From NCBI RefSeq assembly GCF_022370835.2, contig NZ_CP092365.1, positions 3,720,001-3,784,000 on the forward strand: a stretch of DNA of 64,000 nt. The letters are read 5' to 3'. Made by a program: the position numbers and the translations under genes. Shown one piece after another: positions 7,046 through 16,824 of this stretch (position 1 is the first letter of the stretch; the number at the start of each line of letters is the position of its first letter). Source of the stretch: Mycolicibacillus parakoreensis. Lineage in GTDB: Bacteria > Actinomycetota > Actinomycetes > Mycobacteriales > Mycobacteriaceae. Under the pieces are notes generated by a model, which ran no database searches, was not told the origin of the DNA, and saw nothing but the letters and a program-made list of their open reading frames with translations.

Positions 7046-9976
7046 ATGATCCACCTCAGCCGTAACCTGCGCAGGTTCCGCTGGCTGGTGTTCACCGGAT
7101 GGCTGCTGGCGGTGCTGCCCGCGGTGTACCTGGCGTTAACCCAGTCCGGGCAGCTGACCGGGGGCGGTTTCGAGGTCGCCGGGTCGCAGTCGCTCTACGT
7201 CCAGCACCGCTTGGAGCAGCACTTCCCCACCGAGGGCGCCTCACCGCTGGCGCTGGTCGCCGCGCCCCGCTCCGGGGCCAGCTACGACGACATGGCCGAC
7301 GCGGTCGCCGAGTTGGAGCGCGCCGCCGCCGCGGTGCCCGCGGTCTCGGTGGTGCCCGACCCCACCCAGCCCGATCCCCGGCCGGACCGGCCGTATGTGG
7401 TGATCCTGCAGCTGGACTTCGACAACACCGGCGCGGTGGACACCGCCCGCCAACTGCGCCAGCGCATCGGGGTGCACGGTTCCGAGCCCGGCCAGACCGA
7501 CAACGGCCAGGTGCGGCTGTATGTGATCGGGCAGGGCGCGCTCGGGGCCGCCGCGGCCGACAAGACCAAACAGGACATCGCCCAGGCGGAGCGCTGGAAC
7601 CTGCCGGTGGTGCTGATCGTGCTGCTGGCGGTGTTCGGCTCGCTGACCGCGGCGACGATCCCGCTGGCGCTGGGGGTGTGCACGGTCGTCGTCACGATGG
7701 GCCTGGTGTATCTGCTCTCGGAGTTCACCACGATGTCGGTGTTCGTCACCTCGACGGTCTCGATGTTCGGCATCGCGCTGGCGATCGACTATTCGCTGTT
7801 CATCCTGATGCGGTACCGCGAGGAGCTGCGCGCCGGACGCCAGCCGCAGGAGGCCGTCGACGCGGCGATGGCGACCTCCGGGCTGGCGGTGGTGCTCTCC
7901 GGGCTGACCGTGATCGCCTCGGTCTGCGGCATCTATCTGATCAACACCCCGGTGCTGGTGTCGATGGCCACCGGCGCGATCCTGGCGGTGGCGGTGGCGG
8001 TGCTGACCGCGGCGACCCTGACCCCGGCGGTGCTGGCCACGTTCGGGCGGCGTGCCGCGCAGCGTGCCGCGCTGCTGCACTGGTCGCGGCGCCCCGAGCT
8101 CACCGAGTCCCGGTTTTGGACCCGCTGGGTGGGGTGGGTGATGCGCCGTCCCTGGCTGTCGGCGCTGGCGGCGGCCGCGCTGCTGATCCTGATGACCGCG
8201 CCGGCGTTCACGATGGTGCTGGGCAACAGCATGCTGCGCCAGTTCGACTCCTCCCACGAGGCGCGCGGCGGGATGGCCGCCGCCGCGCAGGCGCTGGGCC
8301 CCGGGGCGCTGGGCCCGGTGCGGGTGCTGGTCACCTTCCCCGACGGCGCCGCCTCGGCCCCCGAGCACGCCGCCGGCCTGGCCGCGCTCAACACCGCGAT
8401 GCAGCAGGCGCCGCACGTCGTGTCGGTCTCCCCGCCGGTCTTCGCCGACGACGACGCCAGCGCCCTGCTCTCGGCGGTGCTGGCCGTGGACCCCGAGGAC
8501 ATGGCGGCCCGCCAGAGCGTGGACTGGATGCGTGAGCAGCTGCCGCACCGGTCCGGGATCGCCGCGGGCCAGCTCTCGGTGGGCGGGCCGACCGCGCTGA
8601 TCAAGGATTTCGACGACCGGGTGGCCAGTACCGAGCCGTGGGTGCTGGCGTTCGTCGCCCTGATCGCGTTCGTGATGCTGCTGTTGGCGATCCAGTCGGT
8701 GGTGTTGGCGCTCAAGGGCGTGCTGATGACGATGCTGTCGGTCGGCGCCGCCTACGGCAGCCTGGTGGTGGTGTTCCAGTGGGGCTGGCTGGAGCGGTTG
8801 GGGTTCGTCCCGCTCGCCTCGATCGACTCCACCATCCCGCCGCTGGTGCTGGCGATGACCTTCGGGCTGTCGATGGACTACGAGATCTTTTTGCTCACCC
8901 GCATCCGGGAACGGTTCTTGGAGTCCGCGAACACCCGCGACGCGGTGGCCTACGGGGTGAGCACCAGTGCGCGCACCATCACCAGCGCGGCGCTGATCAT
9001 GATCGCGGTGTTCATCGGTTTCGCGTTCGCCGGTATGCCGCTGGTCGCCCAGCTGGGGGTGGCCTGCGCGGTGGCCATCGCCATCGACGCCACCGTGGTG
9101 CGCCTGGTGCTGGTGCCGGCGCTGATGGCGATGTTCGCGAAGTGGAACTGGTGGCTGCCGCGCTGGCTGGACCGGGTGTTGCCGTCGGTGGACTTCGAGA
9201 AGCCGCTGCCGGAGGTCGATCTCGGCGACGTGGTGTTGATCCCCGACGACATCTCGGCGCTGGTCGCCCCGGCCGCCGATCTGCGGATGGTGCTCAAGTC
9301 GTCGGCCAAGCTGCAGGAGCTGGCCCCCGAGGCGATCGCGGTGGCCGATCCGCTGGCGTTCAGCGGCTGCCAACGCGCCGGTGCCGGCGGGCACCGCGCC
9401 CCGGCGCTGGCGTCGGTCGGCACCGACTCGGCGCTGGCGCGGCGTTTCACCGGGCGCGCCGCACCGCGGGCGCTGCGCCCGGTGCACCCGGTGACCGCGT
9501 GGTGCTGGCGGCTGCGGATCGCGCTGGACGCCCTGGAGACCGAGGCCGACACCGCGACCCGGCAGGTGCGTCGGGCCAGCCCGGTGGAGATCACCACCGT
9601 GCAGTTGGCCACCGGTGACCGGCTGCAGATCCCCACCGCGGCGGAGACGGTCCGGCTTCAGGGCTATCTGGTGATGACCCGCAACAGCCGGCGCGACTTC
9701 GCCGAATTCGCCGGCCTGGTCGACGCGCTGGATTCGTCGGCGGTCGCGGTGGCGCTGGCCGGCATCGACGCGCACTACCGGGCCCGCTCGTCGCAGCCGC
9801 GCTGGATCGCCACCCAGTTGGTGCGCCGGCTGGCCGATCCGCGCCCGGCGCCGGACCCGGCCGACCTCGACGCGGTGGACGCCGACACCGCCGACGGCCC
9901 GCACGAAGCCGACTGGGATGATGTTCGCAGACGCTGCCTGGCGGTGGCGGTGGCGATGCTTGAGGAGACGAGGTGA
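7046..9976 (+). CDS. mmpL11: MmpL11 RND-family lipid transporter
   Basis: An inner-membrane MmpL transporter of 976 residues from ATG 7046; an in-frame TTG at 7043 is an alternative. The N-terminus (LSRNLRRFRWLVFTGWLL) and GGGFEVAGSQS match MmpL11. In mycobacteria it exports monomeromycolyl diacylglycerol and mycolate wax ester precursors and is linked to haem uptake. Two RND halves are visible, each with an Asp-Tyr TM motif (GIALAIDYSLF and FGLSMDYEIF). A cytoplasmic C-terminal domain of about 240 residues follows the last TM. The stop overlaps the next gene's start (GTGA), so a three-gene operon is likely. The 265-bp spacer shared with the haemophore-like gene should carry both promoters. 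Confidence 0.95.
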   Translation: MIHLSRNLRRFRWLVFTGWLLAVLPAVYLALTQSGQLTGGGFEVAGSQSLYVQHRLEQHFPTEGASPLALVAAPRSGASYDDMADAVAELERAAAAVPAVSVVPDPTQPDPRPDRPYVVILQLDFDNTGAVDTARQLRQRIGVHGSEPGQTDNGQVRLYVIGQGALGAAAADKTKQDIAQAERWNLPVVLIVLLAVFGSLTAATIPLALGVCTVVVTMGLVYLLSEFTTMSVFVTSTVSMFGIALAIDYSLFILMRYREELRAGRQPQEAVDAAMATSGLAVVLSGLTVIASVCGIYLINTPVLVSMATGAILAVAVAVLTAATLTPAVLATFGRRAAQRAALLHWSRRPELTESRFWTRWVGWVMRRPWLSALAAAALLILMTAPAFTMVLGNSMLRQFDSSHEARGGMAAAAQALGPGALGPVRVLVTFPDGAASAPEHAAGLAALNTAMQQAPHVVSVSPPVFADDDASALLSAVLAVDPEDMAARQSVDWMREQLPHRSGIAAGQLSVGGPTALIKDFDDRVASTEPWVLAFVALIAFVMLLLAIQSVVLALKGVLMTMLSVGAAYGSLVVVFQWGWLERLGFVPLASIDSTIPPLVLAMTFGLSMDYEIFLLTRIRERFLESANTRDAVAYGVSTSARTITSAALIMIAVFIGFAFAGMPLVAQLGVACAVAIAIDATVVRLVLVPALMAMFAKWNWWLPRWLDRVLPSVDFEKPLPEVDLGDVVLIPDDISALVAPAADLRMVLKSSAKLQELAPEAIAVADPLAFSGCQRAGAGGHRAPALASVGTDSALARRFTGRAAPRALRPVHPVTAWCWRLRIALDALETEADTATRQVRRASPVEITTVQLATGDRLQIPTAAETVRLQGYLVMTRNSRRDFAEFAGLVDALDSSAVAVALAGIDAHYRARSSQPRWIATQLVRRLADPRPAPDPADLDAVDADTADGPHEADWDDVRRRCLAVAVAMLEETR

Positions 9977-10488
9977 CGGTGACGGCGGATCCCCACAGCA
10001 CGCCGTCACCGCAGCGGCGCGGCCCCCGCCCGGGCTACGCCGGCCTCAACGACCGGCCGGTGGAGTTCTGGCCGACCGCCGCGATCCGGGCGGCGTTGGA
10101 AAACGGCGACATCTCGGTGTGGAAACGCATCGTGGTCGCCCTCAAACGCGACCCGTACGGGCGCACCGCGCGCCAGGTCGAGGAGGTGCTCGACGGGGCG
10201 CGCCCCTACGGCATCTCCAAGGCGCTCGCCGAGGTGCTGGCCCGCACCCGCACGCACCTGGAGGCCGCTGAGCGCGCCGAGGTGGCCCGCCACGTGCAGC
10301 TGCTGATCAACCGGTCCGGGCTGAGCCGAGGGGAGTTCGCCTCCCGCATCGGGGTGTCGACCGACGAGCTGGACTCGTTTCTCGACGCCGACGTCAGCCC
10401 GTCGGCGGCGTTGATGATCCGGATCCGTCGGCTGTCGGACCGGTTCGTGAAGATGAAGGCGCAACGTTCAGGAGGCACCGAGGAATGA
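9973..10488 (+). CDS. Conserved mycobacterial protein with HTH-like C-terminus (Rv0201c-like)
   Basis: A 171-residue protein starting at GTG 9973, which overlaps the mmpL11 stop. The N-terminal half (FWPTAAIRAALENGDISVWKRI, then DPYGRTARQVEEVLDG) is a conserved helical region. Residues about 105-165 look like an XRE-type helix-turn-helix (LLINRSGLSRGEFASRIGVSTDELDSFLDADVS). It may be a DNA-binding regulator, but HTH-like folds also serve in protein contacts, and no operator was identified. The synteny partner beside mmpL11 in M. tuberculosis is Rv0201c. It is coupled to the downstream CoA-binding gene by an ATGA overlap. Confidence 0.82.
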   Translation: MTVTADPHSTPSPQRRGPRPGYAGLNDRPVEFWPTAAIRAALENGDISVWKRIVVALKRDPYGRTARQVEEVLDGARPYGISKALAEVLARTRTHLEAAERAEVARHVQLLINRSGLSRGEFASRIGVSTDELDSFLDADVSPSAALMIRIRRLSDRFVKMKAQRSGGTEE

Positions 10489-10910
10489 CCGACCCGACGG
10501 TGACGGACGCGGCGACCCTGCGCACGATCCTGACCGAGACCCGCAGCATCGCGATCGTGGGCGCCTCGGCCAACCGGGCCCGGCCGAGCAACGAGATCTA
10601 CCGCTATCTGGCCGGTACCGGCGCCTACGAGCTGTACCTGGTGAACCCGACTATCCGCGAGGTCGACGGGGTCGCGGTCTACCCGAAACTCGCCGACCTG
10701 CCGGTGATCCCGGACCTGGTGGATGTGTTCCGGCGCCGCGACCAGCTGCCCGCGGTGCTCGCCGAGGTGCTGGCGTTGACCCCGCATCCGCGCACGCTGT
10801 GGCTGCAGTCGGGGCTGCGCGACGCCCAGGTGGCCCGCGACGCCGCCGCGGCGGGCCTGCAGGTGGTGATGGACCGCTGCATCAAGGTCGAACACTCCCG
10901 CCTGGGGTAG
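10485..10910 (+). CDS. CoA-binding domain protein (YccU-like)
   Basis: A 141-residue single-domain Rossmann protein of the CoA_binding_2 family. The nucleotide-binding start IAIVGASANRARPSNEI (about residues 22-38) is followed by YLVNPTIREVDGVAVYPKLADL, then DLVDVFRR, LWLQSGLRD and MDRCIKVEHSRL, a closing signature of the family. The ATG at 10485 overlaps the previous stop (ATGA), and GGAGG at 10470-10474 is the ribosome site. It probably binds CoA or acyl-CoA; no catalytic role is known. Last gene of the mmpL11 transcript, ending five bases from the convergent omamB stop. Confidence 0.88.
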   Translation: MTDPTVTDAATLRTILTETRSIAIVGASANRARPSNEIYRYLAGTGAYELYLVNPTIREVDGVAVYPKLADLPVIPDLVDVFRRRDQLPAVLAEVLALTPHPRTLWLQSGLRDAQVARDAAAAGLQVVMDRCIKVEHSRLG

Positions 10911-10915
10911 CGGCC

Positions 10916-11641
10916 TCAGCGGGCGTGCAGCGGCGCCACGTCGAGCACCCGCCAGCCGTCGTGCTCGGCGGTCTCGGGCCCGGTCAGCTTCGTCAACGCC
11001 ACCCGCAACGCCAGCACGCGGCGCTGCGGGGGCTCCCCGGCGGTGGTGCGGGTGCTGCGCAGCAGCACCGTGACGCTCGCCGCCGACGCGCTCAACGCCT
11101 CCACGCCGGCCGACAGCGTCGCCGCCTGCACGCTCACGTCGTCGTCGACCATCGCGTCGGCGGCGCCGGCCAGGTCCTGCCGCAGGACGTCGGCGCGTTC
11201 GGGCACCATCAGCGCCGCCGCCCGGTCCATCGCCGCGTCCGGGTCGCGCGGGGAGAACGTGGCCAGCTGCTCGGCGACCTCGGCGGCGACCGCCACCGTC
11301 TGCTCCGCATCGGCGGTGAAGGCGCGGTCGGGCAGCGTCCAGCGCGTATAGCCCACCGCCACCGCGGCGACCAGAGCGGCCGCGGCCAGCGCGACCACGC
11401 CCAGCCGCAGCCCGGGGCGGTCGTCGTCGGTGCCGACGGTGACCGCATCGCGGCGCCACAGCCACACGTCGACGGCCACCGCCTGCACCAGCAACACCAG
11501 CAGCACCGCGCCCAGCGCCACCCACCAGCGCGGCCACGCCAGCACCACGCCGACGGCCACCAGCCCCACCGCGACACCGGCCGGCGCGGCGACGTCGAAG
11601 ACCGCCACACGCCACCCGTTGCGGGTCGGGGCCAACCTCAT
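10916..11641 (-). CDS. omamB: OmamB, orphan Mce-associated membrane protein (Rv0200-like)
   Basis: A 241-residue membrane protein. ATG 11641 overlaps the omamA stop (ATGA on the minus strand), so the pair is coupled. Three hydrophobic segments lie in the first 110 residues (GVAVGLVAVGVVLAW, WWVALGAVLLVLLVQAVAV, LRLGVVALAAAALVAAVAVGY), followed by a periplasmic NTF2-like domain (ADAEQTVAVAAEVAEQLATF onward) typical of Mce-associated proteins. The M. tuberculosis homologue pair Rv0199/Rv0200 is named OmamA/OmamB; OmamA stabilises Mce importers. No mce genes are adjacent, hence 'orphan'. Assignment rests on architecture and gene order. Confidence 0.85.
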   Translation of the reverse strand: MRLAPTRNGWRVAVFDVAAPAGVAVGLVAVGVVLAWPRWWVALGAVLLVLLVQAVAVDVWLWRRDAVTVGTDDDRPGLRLGVVALAAAALVAAVAVGYTRWTLPDRAFTADAEQTVAVAAEVAEQLATFSPRDPDAAMDRAAALMVPERADVLRQDLAGAADAMVDDDVSVQAATLSAGVEALSASAASVTVLLRSTRTTAGEPPQRRVLALRVALTKLTGPETAEHDGWRVLDVAPLHAR

Positions 11642-12264
11642 CGCAGGAACTCCAGACCGGAGATCATCGGGGTGCCGTCGACCTCGGAGACGTCCACCCG
11701 CAGCGTCCACCGCACCGTCTGCGGTTCGCCGCCGACGTTGTCGGCCACCGAGGTGGCCACCACCAGCGCGGTGTCGGTGCGCCCGGCCAACTCCGGCGCC
11801 CGCTGCTCGGCCGGGGGGCGCGCGCGCCCGCCGGCCTCGTCGTGGCGCAGCGACTCCAGCGCGACCGCCTCGATCCGGCCGCTGGAGCGCGCCTGCAGCC
11901 GGAGCACCACCGTGCGATAGGGCGCCATGGCCGATTCGAACTCGGCGTTGAGCGGACCGACCGTCGCCTCGTGCAGCGTCTGCATGGTCTGCTCGACGTT
12001 GTCGGTGTCGATGTTGGCCAGCTGCCCCACCCAGTCGGCGGCGGTCTGCAACACCGCGGTTTCGTATGCGCGCTCGGCCTGCTCACGGCGATGGCCCGAC
12101 CAGATCAGCCCCCCGAGCACCACCGCGGTCACCGCCAGCAGCGCCAGCGCCGCCGAGGCCAGGCCGTAGCCGGAGAACACCGGCGCATCCGCGGGGCCCG
12201 CATCCGCGGGGCCCGGGTCGGGGTCGGGCGCCTCGGAGTCGGGCGGCGGCTCCGGTTCGGACAT
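11638..12264 (-). CDS. omamA: OmamA, orphan Mce-associated membrane protein (Rv0199-like)
   Basis: A 208-residue protein: acidic Pro-rich cytoplasmic N-terminus with a short GPADA duplication (bases about 12180-12210), a single TM (LASAALALLAVTAVVLGGLIW, about residues 35-55) and a periplasmic Mam domain (VLQTAADWVGQLANIDTDNV through SEVDGTPMISGLEFLR). The homologue Rv0199 supports cholesterol and fatty-acid import by stabilising the Mce system. The start ATG at 12264 lies 38 bases from the divergent zmp1 start, so promoters are compact. First gene of the omamA-omamB pair. Confidence 0.87.
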   Translation of the reverse strand: MSEPEPPPDSEAPDPDPGPADAGPADAPVFSGYGLASAALALLAVTAVVLGGLIWSGHRREQAERAYETAVLQTAADWVGQLANIDTDNVEQTMQTLHEATVGPLNAEFESAMAPYRTVVLRLQARSSGRIEAVALESLRHDEAGGRARPPAEQRAPELAGRTDTALVVATSVADNVGGEPQTVRWTLRVDVSEVDGTPMISGLEFLR

Positions 12265-12302
12265 GGCCGTGAGGCTACCGTGCGCCGTGACAGGATGGCC
12301 CG

Positions 12303-14288
12303 ATGACCGATGCAGCCGCTCGCTCCGGCATCGACCTGAGCCACGCCGACCCCCGGATCCGCCCGCAGGACGACCTGTTCGGCCACGTCAACGGTCGTTG
12401 GCTGAGCGACTACGCGATCCCCGCCGACCGCGCCACCGACGGCGCCTTCCGGCTGCTGTTCGACCGGGCCGAACAGCAGGTCCGCGACCTCATCGAGGCG
12501 GCCGCCGCGGCCGGGGCGCCCGACGGCACCGATGAGCGGCGCATCGGCGATCTCTACACCAGCTTCCTCGACGAGGCCGAGGTGGCGCGCCGCGGCCTGG
12601 CCCCGCTGCACGACGAACTGGCCCCGATCGAGGCGGCCCCCGACGCCGACGCGCTGGCCGCGGTGCTCGGCGGGCTGCAGCGCACCGGGGTCGGCGGCGG
12701 CGCCGGGCTCTACGTCGACACCGACGCGAAGGACTCCACCCGGTATCTGGTGCACGTGGGGCAGTCCGGGCTCGGGCTGCCCGACGAGTCCTACTACCGT
12801 GACGACACCCACGCCGCGACCCTGGCGGCCTATCCGCGCCACATCGCGGCGATGTTCGCCCTGGTCTACGGCGGCGACCCGGCGCGCTGGGCCGACGACG
12901 CCGCCGCGATCGTGGCGGTGGAGACCCGGCTGGCCGCCGCGCACTGGGATGTGGTCCGACGCCGCGACGCCGACCTCACCTACAACCTGCGCCGCTTCAC
13001 CGACCTGGCCGAGCAGGCCCCCGGGTTCGACTGGGCCGGTTGGGTCTTCGCGCTGGGCACCACCCCGGCGGCCGTCGCCGAACTGGTGGTGCGCCAACCC
13101 GACTACCTGGCCGCGTTCGCCGCCGCGTGGGCGGAGCTGGACCTGGCCGACTGGAAGCGGTGGGCGCGCTGGCGGGTGATCCACGCCCGCGCCGGGATCC
13201 TCACCGACGCCCTGGTCGCCGAGGACTTCGCGTTCTACGGGCGCACCCTGTCGGGCACCGAGGCGCTGCGCGACCGCTGGAAACGCGGGGTCGCGCTGGT
13301 GGAGCGCCTCCTCGGGGATGCGGTGGGCAAACTGTATGTGCGCCGGCATTTCCCGCCGGAGGCCAAGGACCGGATGGATGAGCTGGTGGCCAACCTGCGG
13401 GAGGCCTACCGGGTGTCGATCAGCGACCTGCCCTGGATGACCCCGGCCACCCGGGAGCGCGCGCTGGCCAAGCTGGACCGGTTCACCGCCAAGATCGGCT
13501 ATCCGGCGCGCTGGCGCGACTATGGCGCCCTGCACCTCACCGGCGACGACCTCTACGGCAACTACCGGCGCGGCTACGCTCACGAATTCGACCGCGAGCT
13601 GGCCAAACTGGGCGGCCCGGTCGACCGCGACGAGTGGTTCATGACCCCGCAGACGGTCAACGCCTACTACAACCCGGGCATGAACGAGATCGTGTTCCCC
13701 GCCGCGATCCTGCAGCCGCCGTTCTTCGACGCCGCGGCCGACGACGCCGCCAACTACGGCGGGATCGGCGCGGTGATCGGCCACGAGATCGGCCACGGCT
13801 TCGACGACCAGGGCGCGAAATACGACGGTGACGGCAACCTGGTCGACTGGTGGACCGACGCCGACCGCGCCGAGTTCGCCACGCGCACCGCCGCGCTCAT
13901 CGAGCAGTACAACGGCTACACCCCGCGCGGGCTCGCCGAGAACCATCGGGTCAACGGCGCATTCACCGTCGGGGAGAACATCGGGGACCTCGGGGGCCTG
14001 GCGATCGCGCTGCTGGCCTACCGGTTGGCGCTCGGCGACGACGAGGCCCCGGTCATCGACGGGCTCACCGGGATCCAGCGGGTCTTCTACGGCTGGGCGC
14101 AGGTGTGGCGCACCAAATCCCGCGAGGCCGAGGCGATCCGCCGGCTGGCGATCGACCCGCACTCCCCGCCGGAGTTCCGCTGCAACGGGGTGATCCGCAA
14201 CCTCGACGCGTTCTACGCCGCGTTCGACGTCGCCGAGACCGACGCGCTGTACCTGCCGCCGCAGCAGCGGGTGCGCATCTGGAGCTGA
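12303..14288 (+). CDS. zmp1: Zmp1, M13-family zinc metalloprotease
   Basis: A neprilysin/PepO-type zinc metallopeptidase of 661 residues, close to the M. tuberculosis Zmp1 (Rv0198c) length. The zinc site HEIGH is at residues 494-498 (VIGHEIGHGFDDQG), and the third ligand Glu is in ENIGDLGG (about residue 558). NAYYNPGMNEIVFPAAILQPPFF and the C-terminal FRCNGVIRNLDAFY are M13 hallmarks. No signal peptide is visible, as is true of mycobacterial Zmp1. In pathogens it has been tied to blocking phagosome maturation; here only the enzyme class is certain. It is divergent from omamA and convergent with the L,D-transpeptidase. Confidence 0.95.
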   Translation: MTDAAARSGIDLSHADPRIRPQDDLFGHVNGRWLSDYAIPADRATDGAFRLLFDRAEQQVRDLIEAAAAAGAPDGTDERRIGDLYTSFLDEAEVARRGLAPLHDELAPIEAAPDADALAAVLGGLQRTGVGGGAGLYVDTDAKDSTRYLVHVGQSGLGLPDESYYRDDTHAATLAAYPRHIAAMFALVYGGDPARWADDAAAIVAVETRLAAAHWDVVRRRDADLTYNLRRFTDLAEQAPGFDWAGWVFALGTTPAAVAELVVRQPDYLAAFAAAWAELDLADWKRWARWRVIHARAGILTDALVAEDFAFYGRTLSGTEALRDRWKRGVALVERLLGDAVGKLYVRRHFPPEAKDRMDELVANLREAYRVSISDLPWMTPATRERALAKLDRFTAKIGYPARWRDYGALHLTGDDLYGNYRRGYAHEFDRELAKLGGPVDRDEWFMTPQTVNAYYNPGMNEIVFPAAILQPPFFDAAADDAANYGGIGAVIGHEIGHGFDDQGAKYDGDGNLVDWWTDADRAEFATRTAALIEQYNGYTPRGLAENHRVNGAFTVGENIGDLGGLAIALLAYRLALGDDEAPVIDGLTGIQRVFYGWAQVWRTKSREAEAIRRLAIDPHSPPEFRCNGVIRNLDAFYAAFDVAETDALYLPPQQRVRIWS

Positions 14289-14328
14289 CCGGCGGCGCCG
14301 GCGCGCGTCGCCGGGCGGCGGTGGGCCC

Positions 14329-15372
14329 TTAGATCTGCCAGTCCTGGGAGCCGTCGTTCTTGGTGTAGAGCCCCACGGAGTTCTTCACCACGACCGGGTC
14401 CCCGCTGCCGAAGTTGTCGTAGAACCACTTGGCGTTCTCCGGGGAGAGGTTGATGCAGCCGTGGCTGACGTTGCGTTTGCCCTGATCGCCCACCGACCAC
14501 GGCGCGCTGTGCACGAAGCCGCCGCTGTTGTCGATACGCACCGCGTCCTTGACCTTCAGCTTGTAGCCCCATTCGGAGTCCACCGGCACCCCGTAGGTCG
14601 AGGAGTCCATCACCACCTCGGGCATCTTCTCGAGCACGTAGTAGGTGCCGTTGGGGGTTTCGTGCCCGCCGGCGGTCATCCCCATCGACATCGGGAAGAC
14701 CTTCTCCACCTCGCCGTTGCGGGTGATGGTCATCTCGTGGGTCTCGTCGTCGGCGGTGGCCACCAGCGAGTCCCCGGTGCGAAACGTCGACTTGGTGCCG
14801 GCGGCGTCGATGGTCACCACGGTGTCGGCGGGCCAGAAGTCGTGCGGGCGCCAGCGCACCTGGCTGGGGGTCATCCAGTAGAACTTGCCGGGCACCGGCG
14901 GGTTCGACGAGATGTGGATCGCGTCTTCGGCCAGCGCCTGATCGGCGATCGGGCGCTGGAAGTTGATGATGATCGGTTTGGCCACCCCGACCAGCGAGCC
15001 GTCGAGCGGGTTGAACGACGGCGGTAGGAACGGCGCCTCCCCGGTGAACGGCTCCGGGTTCTGCCCGGCCGGGATCGTGCCCGGGGTCACCGACGGCGCC
15101 GACGGGCTCGAGGCGGGCTCGGCCGGTGGGCCCGGCGGTTCCGGGGCGGCCGGCGGTTCCGGGGCCGGCGGCGGCGGGGCCGGCTGCGCCCACGGCGGCA
15201 CCCAGGGTTCCGGCGCCGGCGGCGGCGGGGGTGGCGGGGCCGGCGGGTCGGCCGGCGGCGGGGGCGGCGGGGGCGGATCGGCCAATGCCGCACCGGCGCC
15301 CAGGGTCAGTGTCGCGACCACCCCGACGGCACTGACCGCGGCGGTCAGCACGTCTTTCGTCCATCGCGGCAT
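14329..15372 (-). CDS. L,D-transpeptidase (YkuD), LdtMt4/Rv0192-like
   Basis: An exported peptidoglycan 3-3 cross-linking enzyme, 347 residues. ATG 15372 was preferred over GTG 15393 because GGAGGG lies just upstream of it. Residues 1-32 form a signal peptide ending at ALADP. A very Pro-rich linker (about residues 32-95) follows, then an Ig-like domain ([22 protein letters not shown]) and the YkuD domain with HSAPWSVG and the catalytic SHGCINLSP (Cys about residue 306). A single lipobox Cys is absent, so it is likely secreted or wall-associated. The M. tuberculosis homologue at this place is Rv0192. Confidence 0.93.
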   Translation of the reverse strand: MPRWTKDVLTAAVSAVGVVATLTLGAGAALADPPPPPPPPADPPAPPPPPPPAPEPWVPPWAQPAPPPPAPEPPAAPEPPGPPAEPASSPSAPSVTPGTIPAGQNPEPFTGEAPFLPPSFNPLDGSLVGVAKPIIINFQRPIADQALAEDAIHISSNPPVPGKFYWMTPSQVRWRPHDFWPADTVVTIDAAGTKSTFRTGDSLVATADDETHEMTITRNGEVEKVFPMSMGMTAGGHETPNGTYYVLEKMPEVVMDSSTYGVPVDSEWGYKLKVKDAVRIDNSGGFVHSAPWSVGDQGKRNVSHGCINLSPENAKWFYDNFGSGDPVVVKNSVGLYTKNDGSQDWQI

Positions 15373-15525
15373 TCGTATCCCTCCATCGCACACGTTGTCA
15401 CCAGTCTCGCACAGCGCGCAGACCAGCTAACTGGCCAAACGGTGGCACAAAACCGCCGGTTCGCCAACTCCAGGGTGCTGACCTGCAGTGTTTATCGCCG
15501 CATCGCCGCCGGTGTTACCGCCGCG

Positions 15526-16773
15526 CTAGTACGAACCGACGATTGAGGAAACATCGAAGACCCGGCGGGCCACGACGATGCCGATCAGCACCGCCACGAA
15601 CAGTCCGGTCGAGGTGGCCATCATGACGCCGAGCCCGGCGTGGCTGGACAGCACCCCGCCGGACAGCGACCCGGCGGCGATACCGATCTGGAACGCCGCC
15701 ACGTACAGCCCCGACGCCCCGTCGGGATCGGTGGGCGCGGTGCGCATCGCCGCCGACTGCAGCATCGGCGACACCGTGGCCGCCGTCGCCCCCCACAGCA
15801 GGATCATCGTGATCCCGACCGGGATCGTCACCGCGGTGGGCAGGTCGGTGAACGCCAGCGCGGTCAACACCACGAACGCCAGACACAGCACGCTCATGCA
15901 CCCCGTGGCGACCGCCGCGGGCCGGCGGTCCAGCGGGCGGGCCACCGCGCTCATCGCCGCCACCCCGATGATCCCGTAGCCGACCAGCAGCCACGACACC
16001 GCGTGGGCGCGGTCGACGACGTCGATGCCGAGCACCTCGCGGATGATCGCGAGGATGAACGTGTAGGAGATGAAATGCCCGATCACCACCACCAGCGTCA
16101 GCGCGGTCACGATGATCAGCCGCCGGTTGCGGTGGTGGCGGGCGGCCGCCCCGACCACGGCGTGCTGGTCGGCGGCGAGCTCCATCGGCGGCAGCACCGC
16201 GCGGGCGGCCAACAGCACCGCGATCCCGGCGGCGGCGACCAGCGCGACCGCCGGGCGCCAGCCCACCGACAGGCTGACCCAGGTGATCGAGGGGATGCCC
16301 ATCACCAGTCCCAGGCTCGAGCCGATGTAGATCGCGGTGGTGGCCCGGCCGAAGTGGGTGCTGGGCACCAGCCGGGTGGCGATCGGCGCGATCACCGCCC
16401 ACAACAGCCCGTGGGTGACCGCGCACAGCGTGCGGCCGATGACCAGCACCGCGAACGTCGGCGCCAGCGCCGAGACGACCTGGGAGACCGCTAGGCACGC
16501 CAGCGCCAGCAGCAGGGTGCGCCGGCGCGGCCAGTGCGCCGTCCAGCGCACCAGCGGCACCGTCGAGACCGCGGCCACCACCGCGTACCAGGCCAGCAGG
16601 CTGCCGACCACGGCCTCGCTGATGTCGAGGTCGGCCGCGATCGCCGACAGCGCCCCCACCGGCAGGATCTCGGCGGTCACGTAGGTCAACGCGGCGCCGG
16701 CGAGTACCGCCAATTGAACGACGACCCGCGGTGTCCACGGGCCGGCCGAGGTGCTGGCGCGCTGAATTGTCAT
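15526..16773 (-). CDS. MFS permease (Rv0191-like, arabinose-efflux type)
   Basis: A 415-residue major facilitator with 12 predicted TM helices. The N-terminus (TYVTAEILPVGALSAIAADLDISEAVVG) is typical of the DHA1/AraJ subfamily. The motif-A-like loop between TM2 and TM3 is RWTAHWPRRRTLL, and VIGRTLCAVTHGLLWAVIAPIATR is the family TM4 region. It lies 51 bp downstream of ricR on the same strand, so it may be read through from the DUF305-ricR copper unit, but the substrate is unknown. The gene order ricR-MFS-L,D-transpeptidase equals Rv0190-Rv0191-Rv0192. Confidence 0.9.
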   Translation of the reverse strand: MTIQRASTSAGPWTPRVVVQLAVLAGAALTYVTAEILPVGALSAIAADLDISEAVVGSLLAWYAVVAAVSTVPLVRWTAHWPRRRTLLLALACLAVSQVVSALAPTFAVLVIGRTLCAVTHGLLWAVIAPIATRLVPSTHFGRATTAIYIGSSLGLVMGIPSITWVSLSVGWRPAVALVAAAGIAVLLAARAVLPPMELAADQHAVVGAAARHHRNRRLIIVTALTLVVVIGHFISYTFILAIIREVLGIDVVDRAHAVSWLLVGYGIIGVAAMSAVARPLDRRPAAVATGCMSVLCLAFVVLTALAFTDLPTAVTIPVGITMILLWGATAATVSPMLQSAAMRTAPTDPDGASGLYVAAFQIGIAAGSLSGGVLSSHAGLGVMMATSTGLFVAVLIGIVVARRVFDVSSIVGSY

Positions 16774-16824
16774 GGTGGTCGGCGCGTGGGGAACGAACCC
16801 GACGCTGGCGCCACCGTATCGGGT

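Noticed and set aside
14289..14328. Short GC hairpin between zmp1 and the L,D-transpeptidase
   Set aside because: Only a 6-bp stem in G/C-only sequence; chance pairing is likely.
15373..15393. GTG 15393 as the L,D-transpeptidase start
   Set aside because: ATG 15372 has a well-placed GGAGGG and gives a clean signal peptide.
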